Below, piece after piece: positions 8,940-17,345 of a stretch of DNA of 64,000 nt. The notes beneath the pieces were generated by a model. The model searched no databases and had not been told where the DNA came from. It saw only the letters and a list, made by a program, of their open reading frames with translations. The translations under genes and the position numbers were made by a program. Source of the stretch: Saccharothrix algeriensis (lineage in GTDB: Bacteria; Actinomycetota; Actinomycetes; Mycobacteriales; Pseudonocardiaceae); assembly GCF_016907655.1 (NCBI RefSeq), contig NZ_JAFBCL010000001.1, positions 3,506,001 to 3,570,000 of the forward strand, read 5' to 3'. Position 1 is the first letter of the stretch. Each line of letters begins with the position of its first letter.

Positions 8940-9904
8940 CAGGCCGAGTGCGGGCAACCGCAGGACTGGCGGTGCCGGAGCGCGGGGGGCAGCCGGATCG
9001 TCTCCGGGGCGCGGTCGGGGTCCGCGATGCGCGCCAGCAGCAGCCGCACGGCGGTCCGCCCGATCTCCTCCACCGGCTGCGCCATGGTGGTCAGCGGCGG
9101 GTCGACCAGCTCCGCCCACTCCACCTCGTCGTAGGTCACCAGCGCCAGGTCCGCGCCGATCCGCACGCCCCGCGCGCGAGCGGTGCGCAGCACGTCGACC
9201 AGCGCCTGGTGGTCGCCGACCACGACCGCGGTCGCCCGGCCCAGCAACGGGTCGAGCGAGCCCGCGACCAGGTCCTCGTCCCAGGCCAGCCCGGCGCGGC
9301 CCAGGCCCAGCCGGTAGCCCAGCACGCGCTCGTCGGTGGTCGCGAGGCCGGGCGTGCCGGTGACCAGGCCGATCCTGCGGTGGCCCAGCTCGGCGACGTG
9401 GCGCACCAGCGCGGAGGTCGCCTGCACGTTCTCCGGCCCCACCTGGTCCAGGTCCCGGGCCACGGTCAGCCGGTCCACCAGCACCGTCGGGACGCCCAGC
9501 CGGCGCAGCTCCGGCAGCGCCGCCGACCCGGACGTGGGCGTGAGCAGCACGCCGTCGACCCGCCGCGACCGCAGCATCCGCACCGCCGCCTGCTCGGACT
9601 CGGCGGAACCCCGCGTGTCGATCAGCACCAGCGTGTACCCGGCGTCGGTGGCCTCGGCCTCGATCGCCGCGATCAGCTCCGCGAAGTACGGGTGCGACAC
9701 CAGCGACACCGCGAGGCCCAGCGACTTCGTGCCGCCGGTGACCAGGGAGCGGGCGATGGCGTCCCCGGTGTACCCGGTCTCCTCGATCGCCTTCAGGACC
9801 CGTTCCCTGGTGTCCGGCGCGACCGACCTGGTCTCGTTGACCACGTGCGAAACCGTGGTGATGGAGACGCCGGCCAGTGCGGCGACCTCCTTCATGGTGA
9901 CCAT
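8939..9904 (-). CDS. LacI-family transcriptional regulator
   Basis: The 321-residue protein has an N-terminal helix-turn-helix (KEVAALAGVSITTVSHVVNE, residues 5-24), a hinge helix, and a periplasmic-binding-protein-like ligand domain from about residue 60. The C-terminus has an unusual CGCPH. ATG 9904 is used; ATG 9895 is possible. A LacI-type operator (9927-9940) and a -10 box (TAGGCT, 9950-9945 on the minus strand) lie just upstream, so it very likely represses itself. The ligand is probably a sugar but cannot be named. It diverges from the kinase gene at 10005. Confidence 0.92.
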   Translation of the reverse strand: MVTMKEVAALAGVSITTVSHVVNETRSVAPDTRERVLKAIEETGYTGDAIARSLVTGGTKSLGLAVSLVSHPYFAELIAAIEAEATDAGYTLVLIDTRGSAESEQAAVRMLRSRRVDGVLLTPTSGSAALPELRRLGVPTVLVDRLTVARDLDQVGPENVQATSALVRHVAELGHRRIGLVTGTPGLATTDERVLGYRLGLGRAGLAWDEDLVAGSLDPLLGRATAVVVGDHQALVDVLRTARARGVRIGADLALVTYDEVEWAELVDPPLTTMAQPVEEIGRTAVRLLLARIADPDRAPETIRLPPALRHRQSCGCPHSA

Positions 9905-9926
9905 GGACCCGTCCCCGTTGAGCCGG

Positions 9927-9940
9927 CGCAAGCGATTGCG
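9927..9940. promoter_or_regulatory. LacI-type operator CGCAAGCGATTGCG
   Basis: Near-palindrome with CGCAA/TTGCG arms around a central GCGA, the classic LacI/GalR-family operator form. It lies 23-36 bp upstream of the regulator ATG, over the expected transcription start given the -10 box at 9945-9950, and 65 bp upstream of the divergent kinase. Confidence 0.75.
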
Positions 9941-9944
9941 GATG

Positions 9945-9950
9945 AGCCTA
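9945..9950 (-). promoter_or_regulatory. -10 box TAGGCT of the lacI-family gene
   Basis: On the minus strand TAGGCT lies immediately upstream of the palindromic operator, so a repressor bound there would block initiation. Confidence 0.5.
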
Positions 9951-10004
9951 CCCGCGCTCCTGCGCCACTGCTCCGCAGGCGGCGGGAGGGGGGAGGATGG
10001 GGGT

Positions 10005-10625
10005 GTGCGGTTCGGAGAGCTGGTCGAGCGGGCCCAGGAGTTGGCGGCGGGTGGCGGGCGACGGGTGCTGGGCATCGCGGGCGCGCCCGGCTCCGGCAAG
10101 TCCACCCTCGCGCGGCGGTTGGTCGAGGCGCTGGGCGGCTCGGCGGCGCTGGTCGGGATGGACGGGTTCCACTTGGCGCAGAAGGAGCTGGAGCGGCTCG
10201 GGATCGCCGGGCGCAAGGGCGCGCCGGACACCTTCGACGCGGCCGGGTACGCGGAGCTGCTCGCCCGGCTGAGGGCCGCCGGGCCGGACGTGGTGTACGC
10301 GCCGGAGTTCCGGCGGGAGATCGAGGAGCCGGTGGCGTGCGCCGTGCCGGTGCCGCCGGAGGTCCCGCTGGTGGTGACGGAGGGCAACTACCTGCTGCTG
10401 GGGCAGGGGCCGTGGGAGCGGGTGCGGGGGCTGCTGGACGAGGTGTGGTTCCTGCGGGTGGCGGAGGAGGTGCGGGTCGCCAGGCTGGTGGACCGGCACG
10501 TGCGCTACGGGCGTCCGGTCGGGGAGGCGCGGGAGCGGGTGCTGCGGGGGACGGACCACGTGAACGCCCTGCTCGTGGACGCGTCGGCGGGGGGTGCTGA
10601 CCTGGTGATCGGAGAGGTGTGCTGA
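10005..10625 (+). CDS. P-loop nucleoside/sugar kinase (uridine kinase/PanK-like)
   Basis: This 206-residue P-loop kinase has Walker A GAPGSGKST (residues 26-34), VGMDGFHLAQ (substrate-loop Asp), and the lid-region arginines DRHVRYGR. This is the pattern of the uridine kinase/phosphoribulokinase/PanK superfamily members annotated nucleoside/nucleotide kinase. The substrate is unknown. The GTG at 10005 has only a weak -10-like GAGGAT 6 nt upstream. The divergent LacI-type regulator may control it. Confidence 0.8.
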   Translation: MRFGELVERAQELAAGGGRRVLGIAGAPGSGKSTLARRLVEALGGSAALVGMDGFHLAQKELERLGIAGRKGAPDTFDAAGYAELLARLRAAGPDVVYAPEFRREIEEPVACAVPVPPEVPLVVTEGNYLLLGQGPWERVRGLLDEVWFLRVAEEVRVARLVDRHVRYGRPVGEARERVLRGTDHVNALLVDASAGGADLVIGEVC

Positions 10626-10635
10626 GGGTTTGCGC

Positions 10636-10874
10636 TCGGTGCGGTGCGGATCCCGGTGGAAGAGCTGAAAGAGCCCTCGCCGGACGGGCAGGCCGCCAAG
10701 GAGGAGGAAAAGGAACAGCGGTCGTGTTCTCCCCGCATGGCCTGTCTAAAGACGACCATGCTTTTCCCGGGGGTGCAAGCGAAAAGCGTGCTTGCACCCC
10801 CGGGAAAAGCATGGTAGCCCTCCGGGCAGGCCATACGGGGAGAACACGAGGGCACCGGGCTGCACGGGGCGTGC
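10636..10874 (-). repeat. Solo half of the composite palindromic element (copy A region)
   Basis: This stretch matches the right half of the composites at 43768-44208 and 55529-55999. It has the spacer remnant (CGGTGCGGTGCGGATC, then AGAGCTGAAAGAG), the CGCCGGACGGGCAGG tract, the large palindrome (10723-10848) and the conserved tail GGCACCGGGCTGCACGGG. The left partner is absent. It fills the convergent spacer between the kinase and dedA. Confidence 0.85.
10723..10848 (-). repeat. Nested palindrome, copy A
   Basis: Outer arms of 22 bp are at 10723-10744 and 10827-10848 (one mismatch, G-U on the minus strand). Inner arms of 25 bp are perfect, at 10756-10780 and 10790-10814, around a 9-nt loop GAAAAGCGT. 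The loop is the reverse complement of the loop in copy D, so this copy reads on the minus strand, downstream of dedA. Confidence 0.95.
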
Positions 10875-10898
10875 GGAGCCCTGGGCGGGAGTGCGGTG

Positions 10899-11591
10899 CT
10901 ACTGGTTCTCGGAGGTGCCCGGGTTGCCGCCGGAGGTGGTGATCTCCTCCTCGACCGGCTTCCGCATTTCCTGGCGGTACCGGTAGAGGCCGTAGGCGGT
11001 GCCGACGACGAAGAACGCGACGCTCGCGATCACGGCTGCCGTCTGGAGCCAGGGGACGGCCGTCAGCAGGCCCGCGCCGTAGTAGCCGGCCAGGACCAGG
11101 GTCGGCACCCACGCCAGGGCGCCGATGGTGGTCGCCAGCATGAACCTGCGCGGGTCCATGTGGGCCGCGCCGGCGATCATCGGGGCCAGCGTGCGCACCC
11201 ACGGGATCCAGCGGGCCAGGACGATGGCCCAGAAGCCGCGGCGGTCGAGGAAGTCGCGGGCCTTGGCCAGGTTCTCCTTGTTCAGGACCTTGCCGCCGCG
11301 CCGGGCCAGGAGCCGGGTGCCGGTGTGCCTGCCGATGTAGTAGCCGATCTGGTTGCCGACCACGGCCACGACCATGGCGGCGATCGAGAGCAGCCACGCG
11401 CTCAGCTCGCCGTCGTGCTGCGCGAGCACCACGCCGGCCGCGAACAGCAGCGAGTCGCCGGGCAGGAACAGGCCGAAGATGAACGCGCACTCGAAGAAGA
11501 CGAAGCTCAGCGTGATGAGCCACACGGCCAACGGGCCTGCGGTCTCCAACGGGGCGAACGCGACTGCTTCGGACGTTGCGGACAACACCAC
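10899..11591 (-). CDS. DedA-family membrane protein
   Basis: DedA/VTT-domain proteins act as lipid carrier flippases or in membrane homeostasis. This 230-residue protein shows the signature FGLFLPGDSLLF near the N-terminus, the central G-x3-R-x3-P amphipathic motif (ARWIPWVRTLAPMIAGAA) and four or more membrane helices. GTG 11591 is supported by TAGGGT 6 nt upstream. A DedA gene stands next to the fba/GH76 block in mycobacteria too (Rv0364 position). A second paralog is at 14341. Confidence 0.9.
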   Translation of the reverse strand: MVLSATSEAVAFAPLETAGPLAVWLITLSFVFFECAFIFGLFLPGDSLLFAAGVVLAQHDGELSAWLLSIAAMVVAVVGNQIGYYIGRHTGTRLLARRGGKVLNKENLAKARDFLDRRGFWAIVLARWIPWVRTLAPMIAGAAHMDPRRFMLATTIGALAWVPTLVLAGYYGAGLLTAVPWLQTAAVIASVAFFVVGTAYGLYRYRQEMRKPVEEEITTSGGNPGTSENQ

Positions 11592-11597
11592 GGTGCC

Positions 11598-11603
11598 ACC
11601 CTA
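11598..11603 (-). promoter_or_regulatory. -10 box TAGGGT (leaderless) of dedA
   Basis: On the minus strand TAGGGT lies 6 nt before GTG 11591, with no room for a Shine-Dalgarno sequence. Confidence 0.55.
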
Positions 11604-11720
11604 CGTGGCCGGTGCGCGCCGGCAGGACGACTCCGGGCGAACACCGGTCGAAAGCTCGGCTCCGGGTTCCGCTGCGCTACCACTCGAACACCGAGGGTGC
11701 AGGGGGCTAGCGTGGACGGG

Positions 11721-13094
11721 GTGGAGGCCCTGCTCACCGAACTGCGCGCGGCCCTCGGACGGGACGCGGTGCTGACCGACGCCGACGTGACGGCCGCCTA
11801 CCGGCACGACATGATGCCGCTGGCGCCGCACGGGCAGCCCCTGGCGGTGGTGCTGCCGACCTCGACCGGGCAGGTGCAGGCGGTGGTGCGGGCGTGCGCG
11901 GCGCACCGGGCGCCGATCGTGCCGCGCGGCGCGGGCAGCGGGTTGTCCGGCGCGGCCAACGCCGTCGACGGGTGCGTGGTGCTGGTCACCACCAGGATGA
12001 ACGCGATCGTGGAGGTCGACGCGGACAACCGGCTGGCCGTCGTGGAGCCGGGGGTGGTGAACCTGGACCTGCGCGCCGCGGTGGAGAAGCACGGGCTGTT
12101 CTACCCGCCGGACCCGTCCAGCTACGACTGGTGCACGATCGGGGGAAACCTGGCCACCAACGCGGGCGGGCTGTGCTGCGTGAAGTACGGCGTCACCACG
12201 GACTCGGTGCTGGGGCTGGAGGTGGTGCTGGCCGACGGCTCGCTGCTGCGGACGGGCCGGCGCACGGTCAAGGGCGTGGCCGGGTACGACCTGACGAAGC
12301 TGTTCGTGGGCAGCGAGGGCACGCTCGGCGTCATCACGCGGGCGACGCTGGCGCTGCGCCCGCTGCCGCAGGCGCCCGCGACGCTGGTGGCGACCTTCGA
12401 CAGCACGGTCGAGGCGGGCGCGGCGGTGGCGCGGGTGGTGCGCGAGGGCGTCGTGCCGTCGCTGATGGAGATCATGGACCGGACCTCGATCGAGGCGGTC
12501 GAGCGGTACCTGAGGACGGACCTGGACGCGGGCGCGGCGCTGCTGATCTGCCAGTCCGACTCGGGCGGCGAGGCGGCCCGGCGGGAGCTGGCGGTGGTCG
12601 AGCAGGCGTGCGCCGACGCCGGCGCGGGCCTCACCTACGTCACCGAGGACCTGGCGGAGGGCCGCGAGCTGCTGACCGCGCGCCGGTCGGTGCTGATGGC
12701 GCTGGAGGTCTACGGCGCCTGGCTGACCGACGACGTGTGCGTGCCCCGGACCCGGATCGCCGAGCTGATCACCGCGTGCGAGCGGATCGCGGCCGAGTTG
12801 GGCCTGCGGATCGCGGTCGTCGGGCACGCCGGCGACGGCAACATGCACCCGACGATCGTGTACGACCCGGGGTCGGCGGACGAGCTGGCGCGGGCGCGCA
12901 GGGCGTTCGAGGAGATCCTCGCGGTGGGGCTGGCGCTGGGCGGGACGGTGACCGGCGAGCACGGCGTCGGCAAGGTCAAGCAGGAGTGGCTGGCCACCGA
13001 GATCGGCCCGGTGGGGCTGCGGGTCCACCGCGGGATCAAGCGCGCGCTGGACCCAGGGAACCTGTTCAACCCCGGGTCGATGTTCAGCTGCTGA
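11721..13094 (+). CDS. FAD-linked oxidase (GlcD/D-lactate dehydrogenase type)
   Basis: Flavoenzyme oxidising a 2-hydroxyacid such as glycolate or D-lactate. The 457-residue protein has the PCMH-type FAD-binding motif PRGAGSGLSGAA and IGGNLATNAGGL, then the GlcD C-terminal domain with VVGHAGDGNMHP, GTVTGEHGVGKVKQ and the ending DPGNLFNPG. GTG 11721 is favoured because TAGCGT at 11708-11713 lies 7 nt before it; the GTG at 11712 lies inside that box. No glcE/glcF partner is present, so it is the single-subunit kind. It converges on the chitinase. Confidence 0.88.
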   Translation: MEALLTELRAALGRDAVLTDADVTAAYRHDMMPLAPHGQPLAVVLPTSTGQVQAVVRACAAHRAPIVPRGAGSGLSGAANAVDGCVVLVTTRMNAIVEVDADNRLAVVEPGVVNLDLRAAVEKHGLFYPPDPSSYDWCTIGGNLATNAGGLCCVKYGVTTDSVLGLEVVLADGSLLRTGRRTVKGVAGYDLTKLFVGSEGTLGVITRATLALRPLPQAPATLVATFDSTVEAGAAVARVVREGVVPSLMEIMDRTSIEAVERYLRTDLDAGAALLICQSDSGGEAARRELAVVEQACADAGAGLTYVTEDLAEGRELLTARRSVLMALEVYGAWLTDDVCVPRTRIAELITACERIAAELGLRIAVVGHAGDGNMHPTIVYDPGSADELARARRAFEEILAVGLALGGTVTGEHGVGKVKQEWLATEIGPVGLRVHRGIKRALDPGNLFNPGSMFSC

Positions 13095-13113
13095 GCGGTC
13101 GCGGGGCCCGCGG

Positions 13114-14289
13114 TCAGCGGAAGGGCTCGGCCATCGCTTCGAGGAGGCTGTGCCGCGCGTCGTCGTGGCCCAGCTCCCACATGAACGCCCCGAGCAGCCC
13201 GCGGCGCTTGGCGTAGCCCGCGCGGATGCCGATGGAGCGCGGGTCCTCGAAGCTGACGAACTTGCGCTCGGCCGCGTTGTACAGCCAGGGGCTCTGCGCC
13301 ACGGGGTGCCAGTGCTCGCGCCAGCCGGGCGTCGCGCGCAGGCGCTGCACCTCGTCGAACCCGTCGACCCAGAACGCGCTCTCGTACGGCTGGTACAGGC
13401 CGTGGTCCGGGCCCTCCTGGCGGACCTGGAAGCCGCGGCCGTAGAACGGGGTGCCCAGGACGAGCTTGCGCGGCGGGACGCCGTGCCGCACGTAGTACTC
13501 GACGGCGCCGGTCACGTTGTTCCAGCGGCGGTCGGCGGCGGGCATCGGGTCCTCGCGCACCTCCCGCATCGGCGCGTTGAACGTCGCCACCGGGGAGAAG
13601 CCGGTGCCCATGTCGTAGGTCATGAGGGTGATGAAGTCCAGCTCCCGCCCCAGCGCGCCCAGCTCGAAGCTGCGCGCCGGGTCGTACGGGCCGTCGGTCT
13701 GCAGCCGCCCGGTGGGCAGGGCGGCGGTGACCAGCGCGCCCCGCGGCAGCTGCCGGCGGAACTCCCGCACCAGCAGGGTCATGTTGCGCCGGTCCTCGGG
13801 GCGGTCGGTGATCTCGGTCGGCCCGCCGTAGACCGGGAACTCCCAGTCGACGTCCACGCCGTCGAAGACGCCCCCGTGCCGCTCGAAGAACAGCTCGGCG
13901 CAGGACGCCACGAACGCCCTTCGGGAGTCGCGGGTCAGCGCCGCGTCGGAGAAGCCGCCCGCGCCCCAGCCGCCGATGGAGATGAGCGCCTTCAGGGAAG
14001 GCTTGCGGCGCTTGAGGTCCGCGATGTCGGCGAAGTCCTTGGCCGCGGTGGGCGCGTTGAGCGCGCACCGGCCGCCCTCGATCGTGGAGAACGCGTAGAA
14101 CAGGTGCGTGATCGGGGTGTCGCCGGGGATCGCCGAGATCGGTTTCGACCCGCTGAACCAGTTGCCGTAGTACGCGCCGATCACGGCCCGCCCGCCCGCG
14201 GCCGTCGCCGGGGCGGCGGTCGCGGGGGTCGTCGTGCCGGTCACCAGCAGCAGGAGGGCCGCGCAGGCGGCCAGCGCGTTCCGGAGCAC
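13114..14289 (-). CDS. Secreted GH18 chitinase-like glycosidase
   Basis: The 391-residue protein has a signal peptide (hydrophobic residues 7-20, Ala-rich cleavage region about 26-32) and one GH18 barrel. SIGGWG is at about 104-109 and the catalytic DGVDVDWE at 143-150 (D143, D146, D148, E150), followed by MTYDM and the C-terminal W in GAFMWELG. No carbohydrate-binding module is visible. A DasR-type operator overlaps its promoter, fitting induction by chitin products and cooperation with nagK-nagA. The start is GTG 14289. Confidence 0.92.
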   Translation of the reverse strand: MLRNALAACAALLLLVTGTTTPATAAPATAAGGRAVIGAYYGNWFSGSKPISAIPGDTPITHLFYAFSTIEGGRCALNAPTAAKDFADIADLKRRKPSLKALISIGGWGAGGFSDAALTRDSRRAFVASCAELFFERHGGVFDGVDVDWEFPVYGGPTEITDRPEDRRNMTLLVREFRRQLPRGALVTAALPTGRLQTDGPYDPARSFELGALGRELDFITLMTYDMGTGFSPVATFNAPMREVREDPMPAADRRWNNVTGAVEYYVRHGVPPRKLVLGTPFYGRGFQVRQEGPDHGLYQPYESAFWVDGFDEVQRLRATPGWREHWHPVAQSPWLYNAAERKFVSFEDPRSIGIRAGYAKRRGLLGAFMWELGHDDARHSLLEAMAEPFR

Positions 14290-14319
14290 CCCTCAACTGG
14301 TACAGACCACTGAGGGGTG
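14287..14319. promoter_or_regulatory. DasR-like dre site inside a 33-bp inverted repeat (chitinase promoter)
   Basis: ACTGGTACAGACCACT (14296-14311) matches the DasR dre consensus ACTGGTCTAGACCAGT at most positions. It is flanked by CACCCCTCA (14287-14295) and TGAGGGGTG (14311-14319), giving a longer near-palindrome. The likely -10 TACCAG (minus strand, 14302-14297) lies inside the dre, 7 nt before the GTG, so binding should block transcription. Confidence 0.75.
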
Positions 14320-14340
14320 CGGTCAACCGCTGATCAGCGG

Positions 14341-15045
14341 CTAGTCGATGCGCCCGAACTGCTGGGTGATGTCGTCGGCCTCCTGCACCAGCAGGGCCTT
14401 CTTCTCCCGGCGCGCCTTGACGACCTCGATGATGATCGGGACCACCGAGATCAGCACGATCAGGATCAGCATCATCTCCAGGTTGTCGCGCACGAACTGG
14501 ATCTGACCCAGGAAGTAGCCCAGCACGGTCAGCCCGGCCGCCCAGGCCACACCGCCGACGAACGAGTAGGTGAAGTACTTGCGCGCGTCCATCCGGCCGA
14601 CGCCCGCCATCGCGGTGATGAAGGTCCGCACGATCGGCACGAACCGGGCCATCACGATCGCGCGGGCGCCGTACTTCTCGAAGAACTCGTGCGTCTTGTC
14701 GACGTACTCCTTCTTGAAGATCTTCGACTCCGGTTTGGCGAACAGCGCGGGTCCGGCGCGGTGGCCGATCCAGTAGCCCACCGCGTTGCCCAGCATGGCG
14801 CAGGCCGTGAGCAGCACGCAGACCAGCCACAGCGGGTAGTCCATGACGCCGTTGGCGACGAACAGACCCGCCGTGAACAGCAGCGAGTCACCGGGCAGGA
14901 AGAACCCGATCAGCAGGCCGCACTCGGCGAAGACGATGAAGCACAGGCCGAACAGCATGTACGGCCCGAGTCCCTCGAGCAGCTTCTGCGGGTCCAGCCA
15001 GTCCGGGCCGAGGGCGAGCGGGGAGGAGGCGAGCGCGACCGTCAC
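14341..15045 (-). CDS. DedA-family membrane protein, second copy
   Basis: This 234-residue DedA/VTT protein has GFFLPGDSLLFTAG near residue 50, the amphipathic MARFVPIVRTFITAMAGVG motif, and terminal membrane helices followed by a basic/acidic tail. GTG 15045 is preferred to GTG 15054 because TACCGT (15058-15053) lies 7 nt before 15045 and overlaps the other GTG. It diverges in sequence from the copy at 10899. It follows the nag operon but appears to have its own promoter. Confidence 0.9.
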   Translation of the reverse strand: MTVALASSPLALGPDWLDPQKLLEGLGPYMLFGLCFIVFAECGLLIGFFLPGDSLLFTAGLFVANGVMDYPLWLVCVLLTACAMLGNAVGYWIGHRAGPALFAKPESKIFKKEYVDKTHEFFEKYGARAIVMARFVPIVRTFITAMAGVGRMDARKYFTYSFVGGVAWAAGLTVLGYFLGQIQFVRDNLEMMLILIVLISVVPIIIEVVKARREKKALLVQEADDITQQFGRID

Positions 15046-15052
15046 CCGGACC

Positions 15053-15058
15053 ACGGTA
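15053..15058 (-). promoter_or_regulatory. -10 box TACCGT (leaderless) of the second dedA
   Basis: Minus-strand TACCGT, 7 nt before GTG 15045. Confidence 0.5.
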
Positions 15059-15063
15059 CAGGC

Positions 15064-15249
15064 TCAACGGAGCGTGATCACCGCCACGACCGTCCCGGCC
15101 GCGAGCCCGAGCAGCACGGCGAGCAGCAGCACCCACCCCGCGCCCGGCGCCGGACCGGCCGGCCGGGGCGCCGGGGCGGGCACGCCGCCGGTGCTGGTGG
15201 CCTGCGCGCGCAGCGCGTCGGCCACCAGCCGCTCCTGGTCGTCGGGCAC
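15064..15249 (-). CDS. Small single-helix membrane protein after nagA
   Basis: This 61-residue protein has a charged N-terminal 20 residues (PDDQERLVADALRAQA), a Pro/Ala linker, and a C-terminal membrane helix (about residues 38-59). The GTG start lies 4 bp after the nagA stop, so it is probably the last gene of the nagK-nagA operon. I do not recognise a function; a tail-anchored topology is likely. Confidence 0.6.
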   Translation of the reverse strand: MPDDQERLVADALRAQATSTGGVPAPAPRPAGPAPGAGWVLLLAVLLGLAAGTVVAVITLR

Positions 15250-15253
15250 CAGG

Positions 15254-16411
15254 TCAGTCTTTCACCCACTCGCCCCGGCTCATCACCTCGTGGGGCCTGA
15301 ACTCCTCGTCCAGCACCACCAGGTCGGCGTCCAGGCCCGCCTTGATCTCGCCGGTGCGGCCCTCCAGCCCCAGCAGGCGCGCGGGCCGGGTCGCGGTGGC
15401 GACGACCGCCTCCTGGACGGTCATCCCGCACGACTGCACCGCGTTGCGGAACGCCGCGTCCATCGTGAGCGTGCTGCCCGCCAGCGAGGCGCCGCCGGCG
15501 AGCGTCGGCACGCCGTCCACGACGCGCACCTCCAGCCCGCCCACGTCGTACACGCCGTCGCCCACGCCGGCCGCCGCGATCGCGTCGGTGACCAGGACGG
15601 TGCGGCCGACGCCCGCGTGCCGGGCGGCCAGCCGGACCGCCGTCGGGTGCAGGTGCACCAGGTCGCAGATCAGCTCCACGGTGACCCGCTCGTCGTCCAG
15701 CAGCGCGCCGATCGGACCGGGCTCCCGGTGGTGCAGCGGGCGCATCCCGTTGAACAGGTGCGTCGCCACCGTCGCTCCGGCCTCCACGGCGGGCCGGATC
15801 TGGGCCTCGGTCGCGTCCGTGTGGCCGATCGCGGCCAGGACATCGTTGTCGACCAACTGGCGCACCGCCTCCACGCCGTGCTCCAGCTCCGGCGCGACGG
15901 TCACCATGCGGACCGCCCCGCGCCCGGCGATGAGCAGCTGGTTGACCGACGCGCGGTCCGGCGGGCACAGGATGGCGGGGTCGTGCGCGCCGCAGCGGGC
16001 CGCCGACAGGAACGGGCCCTCCAGGTGGATGCCCGAGACCACGCCGTCCTGCACCAGCTCGGCCAGCGCCGCCACCTGGTCGGCGAGCTCCGGGATCGGG
16101 CGGGAGACCAGGCTCGCGAGCAGCGTCGTCGTGCCGTGCCTGCGGTGCGCGGCGGCGGCCCGGCGCACCCGCTCCGGGTCGGCGCTGGTGAACGCCTCAC
16201 CCCCACCGCCGTGGCAGTGGATGTCCACGAAGCCCGGCACCAGCCAGTTGCCGCTGACGTCGGTCGTGGGCCCCTCCGGCGGCGCGCCCTCGCCCACGGC
16301 GGCGATCGCGCCGTCCCGCACCGCCACCCACCCGTCGTCGAGCACTCCGTCGGGCGTGACGACCCGACCACCGGTCAGGGTCACGTCCACCGGTCCACCC
16401 CACGTGCTCAT
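15254..16411 (-). CDS. nagA: N-acetylglucosamine-6-phosphate deacetylase
   Basis: NagA removes acetate from GlcNAc-6-P, giving GlcN-6-P for glycolysis or cell-wall precursors. The 385-residue amidohydrolase shows the metal motif FVDIHCHGG (H65, H67), HLEGPFL, IGHTDAT, HLFNGMRPL and the catalytic-Asp region VLVTDAIAAAG. The ATG overlaps the nagK stop (ATGA) with GGAGGAGA upstream, so the two are co-translated. No nagB is nearby. Confidence 0.93.
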   Translation of the reverse strand: MSTWGGPVDVTLTGGRVVTPDGVLDDGWVAVRDGAIAAVGEGAPPEGPTTDVSGNWLVPGFVDIHCHGGGGEAFTSADPERVRRAAAAHRRHGTTTLLASLVSRPIPELADQVAALAELVQDGVVSGIHLEGPFLSAARCGAHDPAILCPPDRASVNQLLIAGRGAVRMVTVAPELEHGVEAVRQLVDNDVLAAIGHTDATEAQIRPAVEAGATVATHLFNGMRPLHHREPGPIGALLDDERVTVELICDLVHLHPTAVRLAARHAGVGRTVLVTDAIAAAGVGDGVYDVGGLEVRVVDGVPTLAGGASLAGSTLTMDAAFRNAVQSCGMTVQEAVVATATRPARLLGLEGRTGEIKAGLDADLVVLDEEFRPHEVMSRGEWVKD

Positions 16412-17316
16412 CTCTCCTCCAGCATGTCGATGGCCAGCAGCGCGGCGCCGAGGCATCCGGCCTCGTCACCCAGCGCGGCCAGCCGCAGTTCCGGACGCCG
16501 CTGGAAGGTGATCAACCCGTCCAGCCGGTCCCGCAACGGGTCCGTGAGCAGCGGCCCGGCCAGGGCGAGACCGCCGCCCAGGACCACCGCCTCCGGGCCC
16601 AGTAGAGCCGCTACCAGCAGGATGCCCCTCGCGAGGGCGTCCACCGCCTCCTGCCACACCACCACCGCGTCCGGCTCGCCCGCTCGGACCAGCTCCGCGA
16701 CGTCGGCGGCGCCGTTGACCGGCCGGCCGGTCCGCTCGGCGTACCGGCGCGCGATGGCCGCGGACGAGGCCCTGGCCTCGACGCAACCCGATTGGCCGCA
16801 GCCGCACGGGTCGCCGTGGCCGACGTCGACGTGGCCGATCTCGCCGACGCAGCCGTCGCCCCGGTAGATCCTGCCGTCCAGCACCAGCGCCGCGGCGATG
16901 CCCGTGCCGATCGGCATGATCACCGCGTTGCCGAGCCCGCGGGCGCTGCCGATGCGGAACTCGGCCAGCCCGCCCGCCCGGACGTCGTGCCCGAACGAGG
17001 TGCGCAACCCGGTGCGCGCCTCGACCTGCTTGACGAACGGGAAGTCCTGCCAGCCGAGGTTGGCCGAGTACACGCCGATGCCGCCGTCCTCGTCCACGAC
17101 GCCGGGCACGACCAGGCCGACCGCCTCCACGTCGGCGTCCGCGCGCAGGTCCTCGACCAGCGAGGCCACCTCGTCGACCACGGCCTCGGCGTCCTTGGGG
17201 GTAGCCCGTCGCCGCTGCCGCACCGCCCGCACGTCGCCGGTGGTGCCGGCCACCAGGGCAGCCTTGGTCTCAGTACCGCCGACATCGACGGCTATCACGT
17301 GTCTAGTGCGCGCCAC
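16408..17316 (-). CDS. nagK: ROK-family sugar kinase, probable N-acetylglucosamine kinase
   Basis: This 302-residue ROK kinase has the ATP-binding DVGGTETKAAL near the N-terminus, the substrate motif GEIGHVDVG, and the zinc-binding cluster CGCGQSGCVE. Its position upstream of nagA and the DasR-like operator in front support GlcNAc as the substrate. That assignment is inference; ROK kinases also include glucokinases. GTG 17316 is used; GTG 17298 is possible. Confidence 0.82.
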   Translation of the reverse strand: MARTRHVIAVDVGGTETKAALVAGTTGDVRAVRQRRRATPKDAEAVVDEVASLVEDLRADADVEAVGLVVPGVVDEDGGIGVYSANLGWQDFPFVKQVEARTGLRTSFGHDVRAGGLAEFRIGSARGLGNAVIMPIGTGIAAALVLDGRIYRGDGCVGEIGHVDVGHGDPCGCGQSGCVEARASSAAIARRYAERTGRPVNGAADVAELVRAGEPDAVVVWQEAVDALARGILLVAALLGPEAVVLGGGLALAGPLLTDPLRDRLDGLITFQRRPELRLAALGDEAGCLGAALLAIDMLEER

Positions 17317-17345
17317 GAGGACCGATACTGCGGCATCGCCCCACC

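Noticed and set aside
8939..10387. 482-codon version of the LacI regulator
   Set aside because: The extra N-terminal 160 residues are low-complexity, run through the operator, promoter and the divergent kinase gene. The helix-turn-helix starts right after ATG 9904.
10505..10942. Open frames across palindrome copy A (Cys/Ser/Phe-rich products), and like frames at 43527-44547 and 55340-56009
   Set aside because: They arise because the palindrome lacks stops in several frames. The products mirror each other on both strands, have no family, and vary where the DNA keeps pairing rather than codons.
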